In this document: piece by piece, positions 1 through 7,330 of the stretch
How positions within the stretch are numbered: position 1 is the first letter of the stretch
Layout of the letters: every line of letters starts with the position of its first letter
Origin: Candidatus Cloacimonadota bacterium
Lineage (GTDB): Bacteria; Cloacimonadota; Cloacimonadia; JGIOTU-2
Assembly (NCBI GenBank): GCA_014384665.1
Contig: JACNFI010000410.1
Span: 1-11,357 of the forward strand
Direction of reading: 5' to 3'
DNA: 11,357 nucleotides
Position numbers and translations under genes: made by a program
The notes under the pieces: model-generated
What the model saw: the letters and a program-made list of their open reading frames with translations, nothing else
The model's database searches: none
What the model was told of the DNA's origin: nothing

Positions 1-288
1 GTTCAAGCCCTTCCAGATAAGTTTGCACTCTATCAAAACTATCCGAATCCATTTAATTCAAAAACAGTTATTAAATATGATTTGCCTAAAGATACTCATG
101 TTAATATCCAGATTTATAATGTAAAGGGTCAGCTTGTAAAAGAGCTTGTTAATGGTGTTGAGACAGCAGGTAGAAAAAAGATTGAATGGAATGTCCCCGA
201 GAAATCGGGGATGAGCTCAGGAATCTATTTCTACAGATTTTCAACTAGGGATAAGACATTTGTGAAGAAAATGATTCTACTACACTAA
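1..288 (+). CDS. C-terminal end of a T9SS-exported protein (5' truncated)
   Basis: The reading frame is open from the first base to the TAA at 286-288, so only the last 95 residues of a longer protein are present. What remains is essentially a complete type A sorting domain: LYQNYPNPFN at about residues 10-19, then YNVKGQLVKELVNG, WNVPEKSG, GIYFYRF and a basic tail ending KKMILLH. In T9SS-bearing bacteria this domain directs cargo across the outer membrane and is usually cleaved on attachment to the surface. The functional part lies upstream of the window, so its activity cannot be stated. The ATG at 82 is an internal methionine of the sorting domain, not a start. The DNA is closely related to the 3' end of the large gene at 478-6600; for example, 133-155 and 6415-6437 are identical. 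Confidence 0.9.
   Translation, partial: VQALPDKFALYQNYPNPFNSKTVIKYDLPKDTHVNIQIYNVKGQLVKELVNGVETAGRKKIEWNVPEKSGMSSGIYFYRFSTRDKTFVKKMILLH
194..211. repeat. Small GC-rich palindrome inside the sorting-domain coding sequence
   Basis: TCCCCGA at 194-200 and TCGGGGA at 205-211 form a perfect 7-bp stem around a GAAA loop. It is translated as the SPEKSG-like turn between the tryptophan strand and the GMSSGIYF strand of the sorting domain. The same position in the large downstream gene holds a bigger nested palindrome (6484-6524). The pairing is seen directly; an origin as an inserted element is inference from this coincidence of position. Confidence 0.6.
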
Positions 289-306
289 GGTTTACAGTAG
301 ATAGTA

Positions 307-418
307 TGGAATGGAAAATATGGAAATGGCAAGCCAGTTAGTTCATGTATCTATTTTTATAGATTGCTAAGGTGGTAAAAAAGTAATAGATACCAAGAAA
401 TGTTTGCTTATGAAGTAA
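307..418 (+). pseudogene. Decayed, frameshifted tail of a second T9SS sorting domain
   Basis: Downstream of the stop at 288, and in the same frame, 307-366 reads WNGKYGNGKP followed by VSSCIYFYRL. This is the standard last third of a type A sorting domain (WNGKDxNGKxVSSGIYFYRL in the family). After a single-base frame change near 367-370, positions 371-418 read GGKKVIDTKKCLLMK and a TAA stop, the usual basic tail of such a domain. There is no start codon or ribosome binding site, an in-frame TAG lies at 298-300, and the front half of the domain is missing. It is therefore a relic: either the original 3' end of the upstream gene displaced by a newer cassette, or the last piece of a deleted neighbouring gene. 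The resemblance extends over some 35 residues, so chance is unlikely. Confidence 0.7.
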
Positions 419-465
419 CTTTGGAAGAATTTTAACTTTATTTGTCGTAAGGTTAAAGAAAAATA

Positions 466-472
466 AGGAGGT
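466..472 (+). promoter_or_regulatory. Ribosome binding site of the large C1 peptidase gene
   Basis: AGGAGGT is a strong Shine-Dalgarno sequence ending five bases before the ATG at 478. Another ATG at 473-475 is out of frame and too close to the site, so 478 is the start. The interval 419-465 is AT-rich. I see no promoter there that I can defend. Confidence 0.8.
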
Positions 473-477
473 ATGAA

Positions 478-3400
478 ATGCAACAGACAAAAAAACTCCT
501 GGCTATATTAGTTCTAAGTATTCTTGTGCTAATTAGCTCAATGCTCTTTGCACAGCAAGCTAAGATAACCAAACGGGTTATGACTGAGCAAGAATTCAAT
601 AAACTCAAAGAATATTGTGGAGTTTACGAGGAAGGAAAAAATTACAATGTAATTATTAATGGCTACGGCACCGGCTTAAAACCACCAACAGAAGAGCAAT
701 GGGAAAAAATTAGAAAGTTACCTATTATGGTGGATAAAATGGAATTCCCTAAGGATGATGTACGTTCAAGCCACGATAACTCTGATACTGATTGGTTTCC
801 TCCAATCGGTAATCAGGGTTCAGAGGGTTCATGTGTCACCTGGGCTTGCGGTTATTATACCAAGACTTTTCAAGAGGCACTGGAACATTCCTGGGATCTT
901 TCTGGGTGCTTATGGGAAGATGGGGATGAGGGGCATCCGAGTGCAGCTTACCAAGACCAAATATTTAGTCCTGATTTCATCTATCACCAGATTAATGGTG
1001 GGGTAGATGAGGGATCTTCATATTGGGATGCTATGAATTTACTGCATCGTATTGGTTGTTGTACCTGGGAAAAGATGCCCTATGATCCGAATGATTCAAC
1101 TACCTGGCCAGATGAAGATGCCTGGAGACAGGCTCCATTGTATCGGTCACAGACTGGCTATGGAAGCATATCGGTTGTAATAACTGATACAGTTCTTGTA
1201 GATTTAAAACAATTATTAGCAAATGGGAATTTAGCAGTAATTAGTATTCTCGCTGGTAATTATGACAGTTTGACATCCACAGATCTATGGACACTTGATA
1301 ATTATCATCCAGATAGTACTAATCATGCGAATACCATAGTTGGATACGATGATGATTATGGTCCATATATGGAAGATGGAAATCCAGATACTTACGGAGC
1401 ATTAAAAGTTGCCAATTCACGGGGAGTTGGTGGATGGGAAAATGTAGCTGATGGCTTTTACTACATCTCTTATGAATGTATGAAGCAGCGGGTTGGATAC
1501 TATATGTTTTACGAGAATTGGATAGATTATGAACCTGAAATGATATCTGTGTTTCAAATAAGCCACGACCTTAGAGGTGAATGTGAGACAACAGTCAGCA
1601 TTGGAAGTATCAGCTCACCTTATGCAGAAAAGCGATTTGATTATTACTGGAATGGAGGTTCTCATCCATTTCCCTCAAACAATATGGTGATGGATATTAC
1701 TGAATTTACCCCTTTTATGTTCGGACCTCCTGATTACCTCTTTTTAGGCATATATGACAGCGAAACCACAACAACAGGTACTGTCAACCACTTTGCAGTT
1801 GAGATTTATGATGACTATGTTTCCGGCATTCCTATTGAAATCTATAGCTCCGCAAATCCACCAGTTAATACTATCCACGATTCAACTGTTTATGCACATG
1901 TAATAACTGGTCCACACACACACATTCTTGATGGAGAAGTAAGTGGCACCTGGACTTATGCTAATAGTCCATATATTATTGATGGTGAAATAGCAATTCA
2001 AAGTAATGATTCATTAGTAATTGAACCTGGAGTACAGGTAATTTTTTTGGGGCATAATAAATTTAACATTTACGGCAGACTATTAGCAGAAGGGACTGCC
2101 ACTGATACTATTACTTTCACTGCCCAGGATACCTTGGCTGGTTGGCATAGCCTGAGATTTTTCAACACAAATACAAACGGACAGGATTCATCAAAAGTTG
2201 TCTATTGTAAATTAGAATATGGAATAGGACCATGGGATGCTTACCCTCCGGATTGCTATGGTGGAGCTATCTATTGTGATAATTCCTCTGATATTCTGAT
2301 AAAAAATTGTTTAATTACAAAAAATACTGGCGTACTTGGTGGCGGTATTTCATGCATGTCTAATTCCAGTCCAATCTTAATAAATGTAACTATCACAGGA
2401 AATACTGCTAGTGATTCCGATGGAGGAGGAATTTCATGTCGGAATAATTCCAGTCCTACATTAACCAATGTTATTCTAACAGAAAATACTGCGGTTTTTG
2501 GTGGTGGAATTTCCTGCTGGAATAATTGCAATCCAAATATAAATACTATAACTATAACTAAAAATACAGCTGATTATGGTGGCGGAGTTTACTGTTTAGA
2601 GTCAAACCCCAGTTTAACCAATTTAACAATATCAGATAATTCAGCTAATTTGTATGGTGGTGGTTTTTGGTGTTATATTTCCAATCCTACTTTATTGAAC
2701 TGTATTCTCTGGAATGATGCTCCGCAAGAAATCTATTTATCTTCTGGATCTGTAAATGCGACTTATTCAGACATTCAAGGCGGATGGCCTGGCATTGGTA
2801 ATATATCCGCAGACCCATTATTTGCTGACCCGGAAAATGGAGATTTTCATTTAACCTGGGCTAACTGTCCGATACATGATTCTACAAAATCTCCTTGTAT
2901 AGATGCAGGAGACCCTGCTTCACCTCTTGACCCTGATAGTACAATTGCAGATATGGGTGCATATTATTTTCATCACCAAGCTGGTACACTCATCCCTCCT
3001 GGACATGTTAGTGGAACATGGACAATTGACTTTAGCCCATATTTTATAAGCGGTGAAATAAGTATTCCAACTGACAGCACATTGGTAATTGAACCTGGTG
3101 TGTTGGTTATTTTTTCAGGTCATCATAAGTTAAACATTTACGGCAGATTATTAGCAGAAGGGACTGCATTAGATACGATTGTATTTACAGCACAGGATAC
3201 TACAGTAGGTTGGCATAGTCTTAGATTTTATGATACTAATGATAACGGACAGGACAGTTCTAAAGTTGCCTATTGTAAATTAGAATATGGAAAGGCTACT
3301 GGGATTTCGCCGGATAATTGTGGTGGTGCAATTTATTGTTACAATTCCTCTGATATTCTGATACAGAATTGCTTAATTGCCAATAATGCTGCGCATGATG

Positions 3401-6400
3401 GTGGTGGGATTTTCTTATGTGAAGATTCCAGTCCAAATTTAATAAATGTTACTATAAATGGAAATAATGCTGATTCTCTTGGAGGCGGAATTTACTGTTA
3501 CATTTTTTCCAGTCCCAGTTTAAATAATGTTACTATAAGTGGGAATACTGCTAATTATTTGGGTGGTGGGATTTACAATTGTTTTTCCAGCCCAAGTTTA
3601 ACTAATGTTATCATAACCGGAAATAGTGCAAGTGAGAATGGTGGTGGTATTTACTGCTTGTGTTCAAATCCGAACTTAATTAATGTTATAATTAGTGGGA
3701 ACACTGCTTATTATGGTGGTGGGATGTACTGTGATGATAATTCTAATCCGAATTTAACTAATGTTAACATAATTGAAAATTGTGCCTATGAAGGTGGTGG
3801 AATTTACTGTTATAATTCTAGTCCTAATCTAATCAATGTTACCATAAGTGGGAATAGTGTAATTTTGAATGGTGGTGGTATTTTCTGTTATTATTATTCC
3901 AGCCCGATTCTTACCAATGTAACCATAAGTGAAAATAGTGCAGATAATGATGGTGGTGGAATTTATAATTGTCTATCCAGTATAAGTTTATTGAACTGTA
4001 TTCTCTGGAATGATTCTCCACAGGAAATCTATGAATCCTACTATAGTACTGTTACAGTAAGTTATTCTGACATACAAGGGGGATGGTCTGGCACAGATAA
4101 TATTGATGAAGACCCATTATTTGCTGACCCGGAAAGTGGGGATTTTCATCTCACCTGGGCAAACTTTCCAATACAAGATTCCACAAAATCACCTTGTATA
4201 GATACCGGTAATCCAGATTCGATATACAATGACCCAGATGGAACAAGAAATGATATGGGTGCATTTTATTTTGACCAGGGACCCAATATACCACCAGGCA
4301 ATGTAAGTGGAATCTGGACAATTAGCAATAGCCCGTATATTATTGGTGGTGAAATAAATATTCCGACTGACAGCACATTGGTGATTGAACCTGGTGTGCA
4401 GGTTATTTTTTTCGGTCATCATAAGTTTAACATTTATGGTAGATTATTAGCGGAAGGAACTGCTTCTGATACTATAGTTTTTACTGCACAGGATACCATA
4501 GTAGGTTGGCACGGATTAAGATTTTACGATACCGACTTGAATGGACAGGACAGTTCAAAGGTTGTCTATTGTAAATTGGAATATGGAAAAGCCGCTGGGA
4601 ATTTTCCTGATAATTGTGGCGGTGCAATTTATTGCTATAATTCATCTGATATTTTTATAAATAATATCATAATAACAAATAGTACTGCTCGTTGTGGTGG
4701 AGGTGCTTACTTTTATTGGTATTCCAGTCCGAATCTCTTAAACATAACAATTTCCAACAATTCATCTATTTATGATGGTGGAGGCATTGGATTGTATTTA
4801 TATTCCAGCCCGAGTTTAACCAATGTTACAATCAGTAAAAATACGACTGGTTGGGGTGGTGGGATTCATTGTTATAACAATTGCAATCCAAATTTGAGTA
4901 ATGTTACAGTTTCTAATAATTTAGCTATTAACTCAGGTGGTGGAATTTATTGTGTTACTAATGCCAATCCAAGTTTAGTAAATTCCATTTTGTGGGATAA
5001 CTCACCACAAGAAATTTGTTTCTGTGAAGCAGCTGGTCCAAATTCAATTACTATTGCATATTCTGATATTCAGGGTGGAGAATCTGCTATTGTAACCAAC
5101 AACAATGGCACTGTAAACTGGCTTGATGGGAACATAGATGCAGACCCATTATTTGCAGACCCGGAAAGTGGGGATTTTCATCTCACCTGGGCAAACTTTC
5201 CAATACCTGATTCTACAAAATCACCTTGTATAGATGCTGGAGACCCTGACCCAATGTATTATGACCCAGATGGAACAAGAAATGATATGGGAGCGTATTA
5301 TTTTGACCAGACTCAAAACTATTTTCATATTTCAGGAAATATAGGTTACTTTAGTGATGATGATCCAATTCCAGATGTAGAAGTGAATCTTACTGGAGTT
5401 GGAACTTATTCCACTACAACAACCACAAGTGGAGATTACTTTTTAGTTGATATTCCTGGTGGTAATTATATTTCTACTCCATCCAAAGCTGATGACCTTA
5501 GTGGATTAAGTGGATTAGATGCCTCCCGAATAGCGAGATATGCTGCTTTACTGTATGAATTTGATTGCCTTGAAATGATAGCAGGAGATGTCTCTATGAA
5601 TGGTAATATCAGTGGCACAGATGCTTCCAGAGTAGCAAGATATGTTGCATTCTTAATTACTGAATTAAATGGTGATGGTATTGACTGGGTATTTACACCA
5701 GAACCTATTCCTGAATGTAATGATTGGCCTCCGATAGTTTATGAAAATACAAGGGAATATTCTCCATTAAATTCAGATTTAACAGATGAGGACTTCATCG
5801 CTATAAGATTAGGTGATGTTTCAGGTAACTGGACACCAGATAGTAGAGTAACCCTTTCTTCTGAATCATTTGAAGCAATTGAATTTGAGACAAACATAAA
5901 CTCTATCCTGAAAATTCCAATAGTAATAGAAAATGTAACAGAAATTGAAGGTATTGATATTGAAATTTCATTTAATCCAGAAGTATTAAAATTAACAGAA
6001 TTAAGTCTAAATGAAGGAATACTTAATAGCAAAGATTATGCAATAGAAACAAATCTTACAGAAACTGGTAAAGGCACAATGGTCATCTATGCAAAGAGAG
6101 AATTGGTATCAGAATCAGGAGTAGTTGCATTTGTAGAGTTTGATGTGATTGGAGTTGAAGGTAGCAAAACAGATGTCTACTTCACCAAGTTTGATATTAA
6201 TGAGACAGAAGCATTGGGTGGATTACAGGTGGTAGTTTCAGAAGGAAAAGAAGTAACTACCAAAAGATTAGAAGTAAATATAATTCAACCTATTCCAGAT
6301 AAGTTTGCACTCTATCAGAATTATCCGAATCCATTTGATTCTAAAACATTTATTAGATATGATTTACCCCAAGATACTTATGTTAATATTCAAATTTATA

Positions 6401-6600
6401 ATGTAAGAGGACAACTTGTAAAAGAGCTTGTTAATGGATTTGAGCAAGCAGGTAGAAAACAGATTGAATGGGATGTCCTCGAGATCCCCTCCCCGATTAG
6501 ATCGGGGACCGCTGGGACGGGGATGAGTTCTGGAATCTATTTCTGTAAGCTTTCTACAAAGGATAAGACAATTATTAAGAAAATGATATTGATTAGATAA
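478..6600 (+). CDS. Giant secreted protein: papain-like peptidase, three beta-helix modules, dockerin- and cohesin-like domains, T9SS sorting domain
   Basis: A 2040-residue exported protein. Residues 1-25 are a signal peptide (cleavage likely LFA|QQ). A short propeptide-like stretch leads into a C1 papain-like domain with Gln113 and Cys119 in GNQGSEGSCVTWAC, His283 in NHANTIVGY and Asn313 in KVANSRG. The full catalytic set is present, so an active cysteine peptidase is likely. Residues about 380-475 are an accessory domain I do not recognise. Three parallel beta-helix modules follow (486-841, 842-1273, 1274-1614), built of coils like NLINVTISGNTA plus GGGIYC. Residues 1617-1669 look like a carboxypeptidase-regulatory beta-sandwich. 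Residues 1670-1789 are dockerin-like, with a calcium loop from Asp1704 to Asp1715. Residues 1790-1925 are cohesin-like, and 1938-2040 are a type A sorting domain. Export through Sec and T9SS to the surface, for proteolysis and binding, is inferred. The sorting domain contains a 10-12 residue palindrome-encoded insertion. Substrate is unknown. Confidence 0.92.
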   Translation: MQQTKKLLAILVLSILVLISSMLFAQQAKITKRVMTEQEFNKLKEYCGVYEEGKNYNVIINGYGTGLKPPTEEQWEKIRKLPIMVDKMEFPKDDVRSSHDNSDTDWFPPIGNQGSEGSCVTWACGYYTKTFQEALEHSWDLSGCLWEDGDEGHPSAAYQDQIFSPDFIYHQINGGVDEGSSYWDAMNLLHRIGCCTWEKMPYDPNDSTTWPDEDAWRQAPLYRSQTGYGSISVVITDTVLVDLKQLLANGNLAVISILAGNYDSLTSTDLWTLDNYHPDSTNHANTIVGYDDDYGPYMEDGNPDTYGALKVANSRGVGGWENVADGFYYISYECMKQRVGYYMFYENWIDYEPEMISVFQISHDLRGECETTVSIGSISSPYAEKRFDYYWNGGSHPFPSNNMVMDITEFTPFMFGPPDYLFLGIYDSETTTTGTVNHFAVEIYDDYVSGIPIEIYSSANPPVNTIHDSTVYAHVITGPHTHILDGEVSGTWTYANSPYIIDGEIAIQSNDSLVIEPGVQVIFLGHNKFNIYGRLLAEGTATDTITFTAQDTLAGWHSLRFFNTNTNGQDSSKVVYCKLEYGIGPWDAYPPDCYGGAIYCDNSSDILIKNCLITKNTGVLGGGISCMSNSSPILINVTITGNTASDSDGGGISCRNNSSPTLTNVILTENTAVFGGGISCWNNCNPNINTITITKNTADYGGGVYCLESNPSLTNLTISDNSANLYGGGFWCYISNPTLLNCILWNDAPQEIYLSSGSVNATYSDIQGGWPGIGNISADPLFADPENGDFHLTWANCPIHDSTKSPCIDAGDPASPLDPDSTIADMGAYYFHHQAGTLIPPGHVSGTWTIDFSPYFISGEISIPTDSTLVIEPGVLVIFSGHHKLNIYGRLLAEGTALDTIVFTAQDTTVGWHSLRFYDTNDNGQDSSKVAYCKLEYGKATGISPDNCGGAIYCYNSSDILIQNCLIANNAAHDGGGIFLCEDSSPNLINVTINGNNADSLGGGIYCYIFSSPSLNNVTISGNTANYLGGGIYNCFSSPSLTNVIITGNSASENGGGIYCLCSNPNLINVIISGNTAYYGGGMYCDDNSNPNLTNVNIIENCAYEGGGIYCYNSSPNLINVTISGNSVILNGGGIFCYYYSSPILTNVTISENSADNDGGGIYNCLSSISLLNCILWNDSPQEIYESYYSTVTVSYSDIQGGWSGTDNIDEDPLFADPESGDFHLTWANFPIQDSTKSPCIDTGNPDSIYNDPDGTRNDMGAFYFDQGPNIPPGNVSGIWTISNSPYIIGGEINIPTDSTLVIEPGVQVIFFGHHKFNIYGRLLAEGTASDTIVFTAQDTIVGWHGLRFYDTDLNGQDSSKVVYCKLEYGKAAGNFPDNCGGAIYCYNSSDIFINNIIITNSTARCGGGAYFYWYSSPNLLNITISNNSSIYDGGGIGLYLYSSPSLTNVTISKNTTGWGGGIHCYNNCNPNLSNVTVSNNLAINSGGGIYCVTNANPSLVNSILWDNSPQEICFCEAAGPNSITIAYSDIQGGESAIVTNNNGTVNWLDGNIDADPLFADPESGDFHLTWANFPIPDSTKSPCIDAGDPDPMYYDPDGTRNDMGAYYFDQTQNYFHISGNIGYFSDDDPIPDVEVNLTGVGTYSTTTTTSGDYFLVDIPGGNYISTPSKADDLSGLSGLDASRIARYAALLYEFDCLEMIAGDVSMNGNISGTDASRVARYVAFLITELNGDGIDWVFTPEPIPECNDWPPIVYENTREYSPLNSDLTDEDFIAIRLGDVSGNWTPDSRVTLSSESFEAIEFETNINSILKIPIVIENVTEIEGIDIEISFNPEVLKLTELSLNEGILNSKDYAIETNLTETGKGTMVIYAKRELVSESGVVAFVEFDVIGVEGSKTDVYFTKFDINETEALGGLQVVVSEGKEVTTKRLEVNIIQPIPDKFALYQNYPNPFDSKTFIRYDLPQDTYVNIQIYNVRGQLVKELVNGFEQAGRKQIEWDVLEIPSPIRSGTAGTGMSSGIYFCKLSTKDKTIIKKMILIR
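1933..3000 (+). repeat. Beta-helix module 1 (356 aa)
   Basis: The module opens with GEVSGTWTYANSPYI and LVIEPGVQVIF, continues with the conserved FNIYGRLLAEGTA and WHSLRF segment, and then has about six short coils, each ending in a glycine-rich turn plus cysteine (GGAIYC, GGGISC). It closes with ADPLFADPENGDFHL and SPCIDAGDP. Each unit is one third of a triplicated block in the protein. Confidence 0.85.
3001..4296 (+). repeat. Beta-helix module 2 (432 aa, expanded)
   Basis: Same layout as module 1, starting GHVSGTWTIDFSPYF, but with about nine glycine-rich GGGIYC-type turns instead of six. It is therefore about 76 residues longer. The extra coils are very alike (SPNLINVTISGN, SPSLTNVIITGN), which suggests growth by short tandem duplication. 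Confidence 0.85.
4111..4174 (+). repeat. 64-bp near-identical direct repeat, copy A (end of module 2)
   Basis: Starts GACCCATTATTTGC and runs to the codons of the WANFPI motif. It differs from 5143-5206 at one base only (T or A at the fifteenth position), including synonymous sites. A second identical run of about 29 bases follows in both copies (4231-4259 and 5263-5291). Nothing but recent duplication or gene conversion is needed to explain it. Confidence 0.85.
4297..5319 (+). repeat. Beta-helix module 3 (341 aa, shortest)
   Basis: Starts GNVSGIWTISNSPYI and has about five glycine-rich turns, two of which (GGGAYF, GGGIGL) have lost the cysteine seen in almost all others. Its 3' end is nearly identical in DNA to that of module 2 (see 4111-4174 and 5143-5206). 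Confidence 0.85.
5143..5206 (+). repeat. 64-bp near-identical direct repeat, copy B (end of module 3)
   Basis: Partner of 4111-4174, 1032 bp downstream and in the same frame. The corresponding stretch of module 1 (from about 2812) encodes the same motif but differs at many bases. Modules 2 and 3 are therefore the younger pair, or have been homogenised by conversion. Confidence 0.85.
6484..6524. repeat. Nested palindrome inserted in frame in the sorting-domain coding sequence
   Basis: The outer arms are ATCCCC at 6484-6489 and GGGGAT at 6519-6524. The inner stem is CCCCGAT at 6491-6497 and ATCGGGG at 6501-6507, with a TAG loop. The stretch encodes roughly IPSPIRSGTAGTG, between the WDV and MSSGIYF strands of the sorting domain; this is about ten residues more than in the homologous domain at 1-288. 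Base composition is far richer in GC than the flanks. The core resembles 7364-7390 in the intergenic hairpin array (CCCCGA, five bases, TCGGGG in both). This supports a shared mobile or amplifying palindrome family; that last step is inference. Confidence 0.7.
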
Positions 6601-6656
6601 ATAGATGAATATTCCAGTCGCAAGTGAAACAACGACTCGAAACAAAAAAGGGAAAA

Positions 6657-7277
6657 ATGTTAAACAATAATTACAGAATTAGAATTATAATAGTATTAAC
6701 GCTTTGTATGTTTGTATCTTTATCATTTGTTGCTTGCAAGAAGAAAGAATTAGATAAGAGGAAAATAGCCTCTTTAGAAGAAAAGGAAGGTAAAAAAATG
6801 GCTATAAAAATAACAAGCCTTGCATTTGCAGATGGCGAGATGATTCCCAGAAAATATACCTGTGATGGAGAAGGAATCTCTCCTCCATTAGAATGGGAAT
6901 CTGTTCCGGAGAATGCAAAGAGTATCGTGCTAATTAGCGATGATCCAGATGCTCCAATGGGTACCTGGGTACATTGGGTAGTTTATGATATGCCATCAGC
7001 AATAAAAGAATTGCCAGAGAATATTTCTACTGAAAAGCCATTACTTGACGATATTGAGAGACTTAACCTATTTGGCAAGCAAGGTGTTCATAGTGGAGGT
7101 AGAATTGGATATGGACCCCCTTGCCCACCATCTGGCACACATCGCTATTTCTTTAAGATATATGCACTTGATACAATGCTCAATTTAAAACCTGGAGCAT
7201 CAAAGAAAAAAGTTCTGAAAGCAATGAAGGGTCATATCATTGCAGATGGACAATTAATGGGAAGATATAAGAGATAA
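6657..7277 (+). CDS. PEBP-family (YbhB/YbcL, Raf kinase inhibitor-like) lipoprotein
   Basis: A 206-residue protein of the phosphatidylethanolamine-binding protein family. Both family signatures are present: DDPDAPMGTWVHW at about residues 95-107 and GPPCPPSGTHRYFF at about 153-166, including the ligand-pocket Asp, His and Pro residues. Residues 1-26 form a lipoprotein signal peptide with lipobox SFVAC, so Cys27 would be lipidated and the protein membrane-anchored in the envelope. A longer reading from ATG 6624 exists, but it puts 11 charged residues before the signal peptide; 6657, with a weak AGGGA upstream, fits better. An internal ATG at 6798 starts exactly where cytoplasmic family members begin. 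The gene follows the large peptidase by 56 bp with no clear terminator, so co-transcription is plausible. The cellular role of bacterial PEBP proteins is poorly defined, and the ligand is unknown. Confidence 0.9.
   Translation: MLNNNYRIRIIIVLTLCMFVSLSFVACKKKELDKRKIASLEEKEGKKMAIKITSLAFADGEMIPRKYTCDGEGISPPLEWESVPENAKSIVLISDDPDAPMGTWVHWVVYDMPSAIKELPENISTEKPLLDDIERLNLFGKQGVHSGGRIGYGPPCPPSGTHRYFFKIYALDTMLNLKPGASKKKVLKAMKGHIIADGQLMGRYKR
6783..6800 (+). promoter_or_regulatory. Possible internal translation start (SD plus ATG) for a cytoplasmic PEBP form
   Basis: AAGGAAGG at 6783-6790 lies seven bases before the in-frame ATG at 6798, a better-placed ribosome site than that of the lipoprotein start. 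Initiation here would give a 159-residue protein without the signal peptide, starting MAIKITSLAF as in typical YbhB-like proteins. It may instead mark an ancestral start, before a lipoprotein leader was added. Use in the cell is unproven. Confidence 0.35.
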
Positions 7278-7330
7278 GAAAGTTAAAAAATCTGTAAAAT
7301 AGGTAAATTTAGGAAATTTTATCATATACC
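7278..7330. other. AT-rich spacer after the PEBP gene
   Basis: Fifty-three AT-rich bases between the stop codon and the hairpin array. They hold only a tiny all-AT inverted repeat near 7307-7321, followed by a short T run, which is too weak to call a terminator. No coding potential is visible. Confidence 0.4.

Noticed and set aside
416..423. TAACTTTG as a Bacteroidetes-type -7 promoter box
   Set aside because: It matches TAnnTTTG, but no TTG box lies at the right distance upstream, and the organism may not use that promoter type; it also overlaps the end of the sorting-domain relic.
755..1006. Plus-strand frame of 83 codons inside the peptidase domain
   Set aside because: Out-of-frame overlap with the coding sequence of the C1 domain; no ribosome site or motif.
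2271..2531. Minus-strand reading frame with internal repeats
   Set aside because: The repeats are the complement of the beta-helix coils, not an independent protein.
6615..6637. AGTCG/CGACT inverted repeat between the large gene and the PEBP gene as terminator
   Set aside because: Only five base pairs, a long loop and no T run; more consistent with readthrough into the PEBP gene.
6364..6645. Minus-strand reading frame over the end of the large gene
   Set aside because: Antisense shadow of the sorting domain and its palindrome; no start context.
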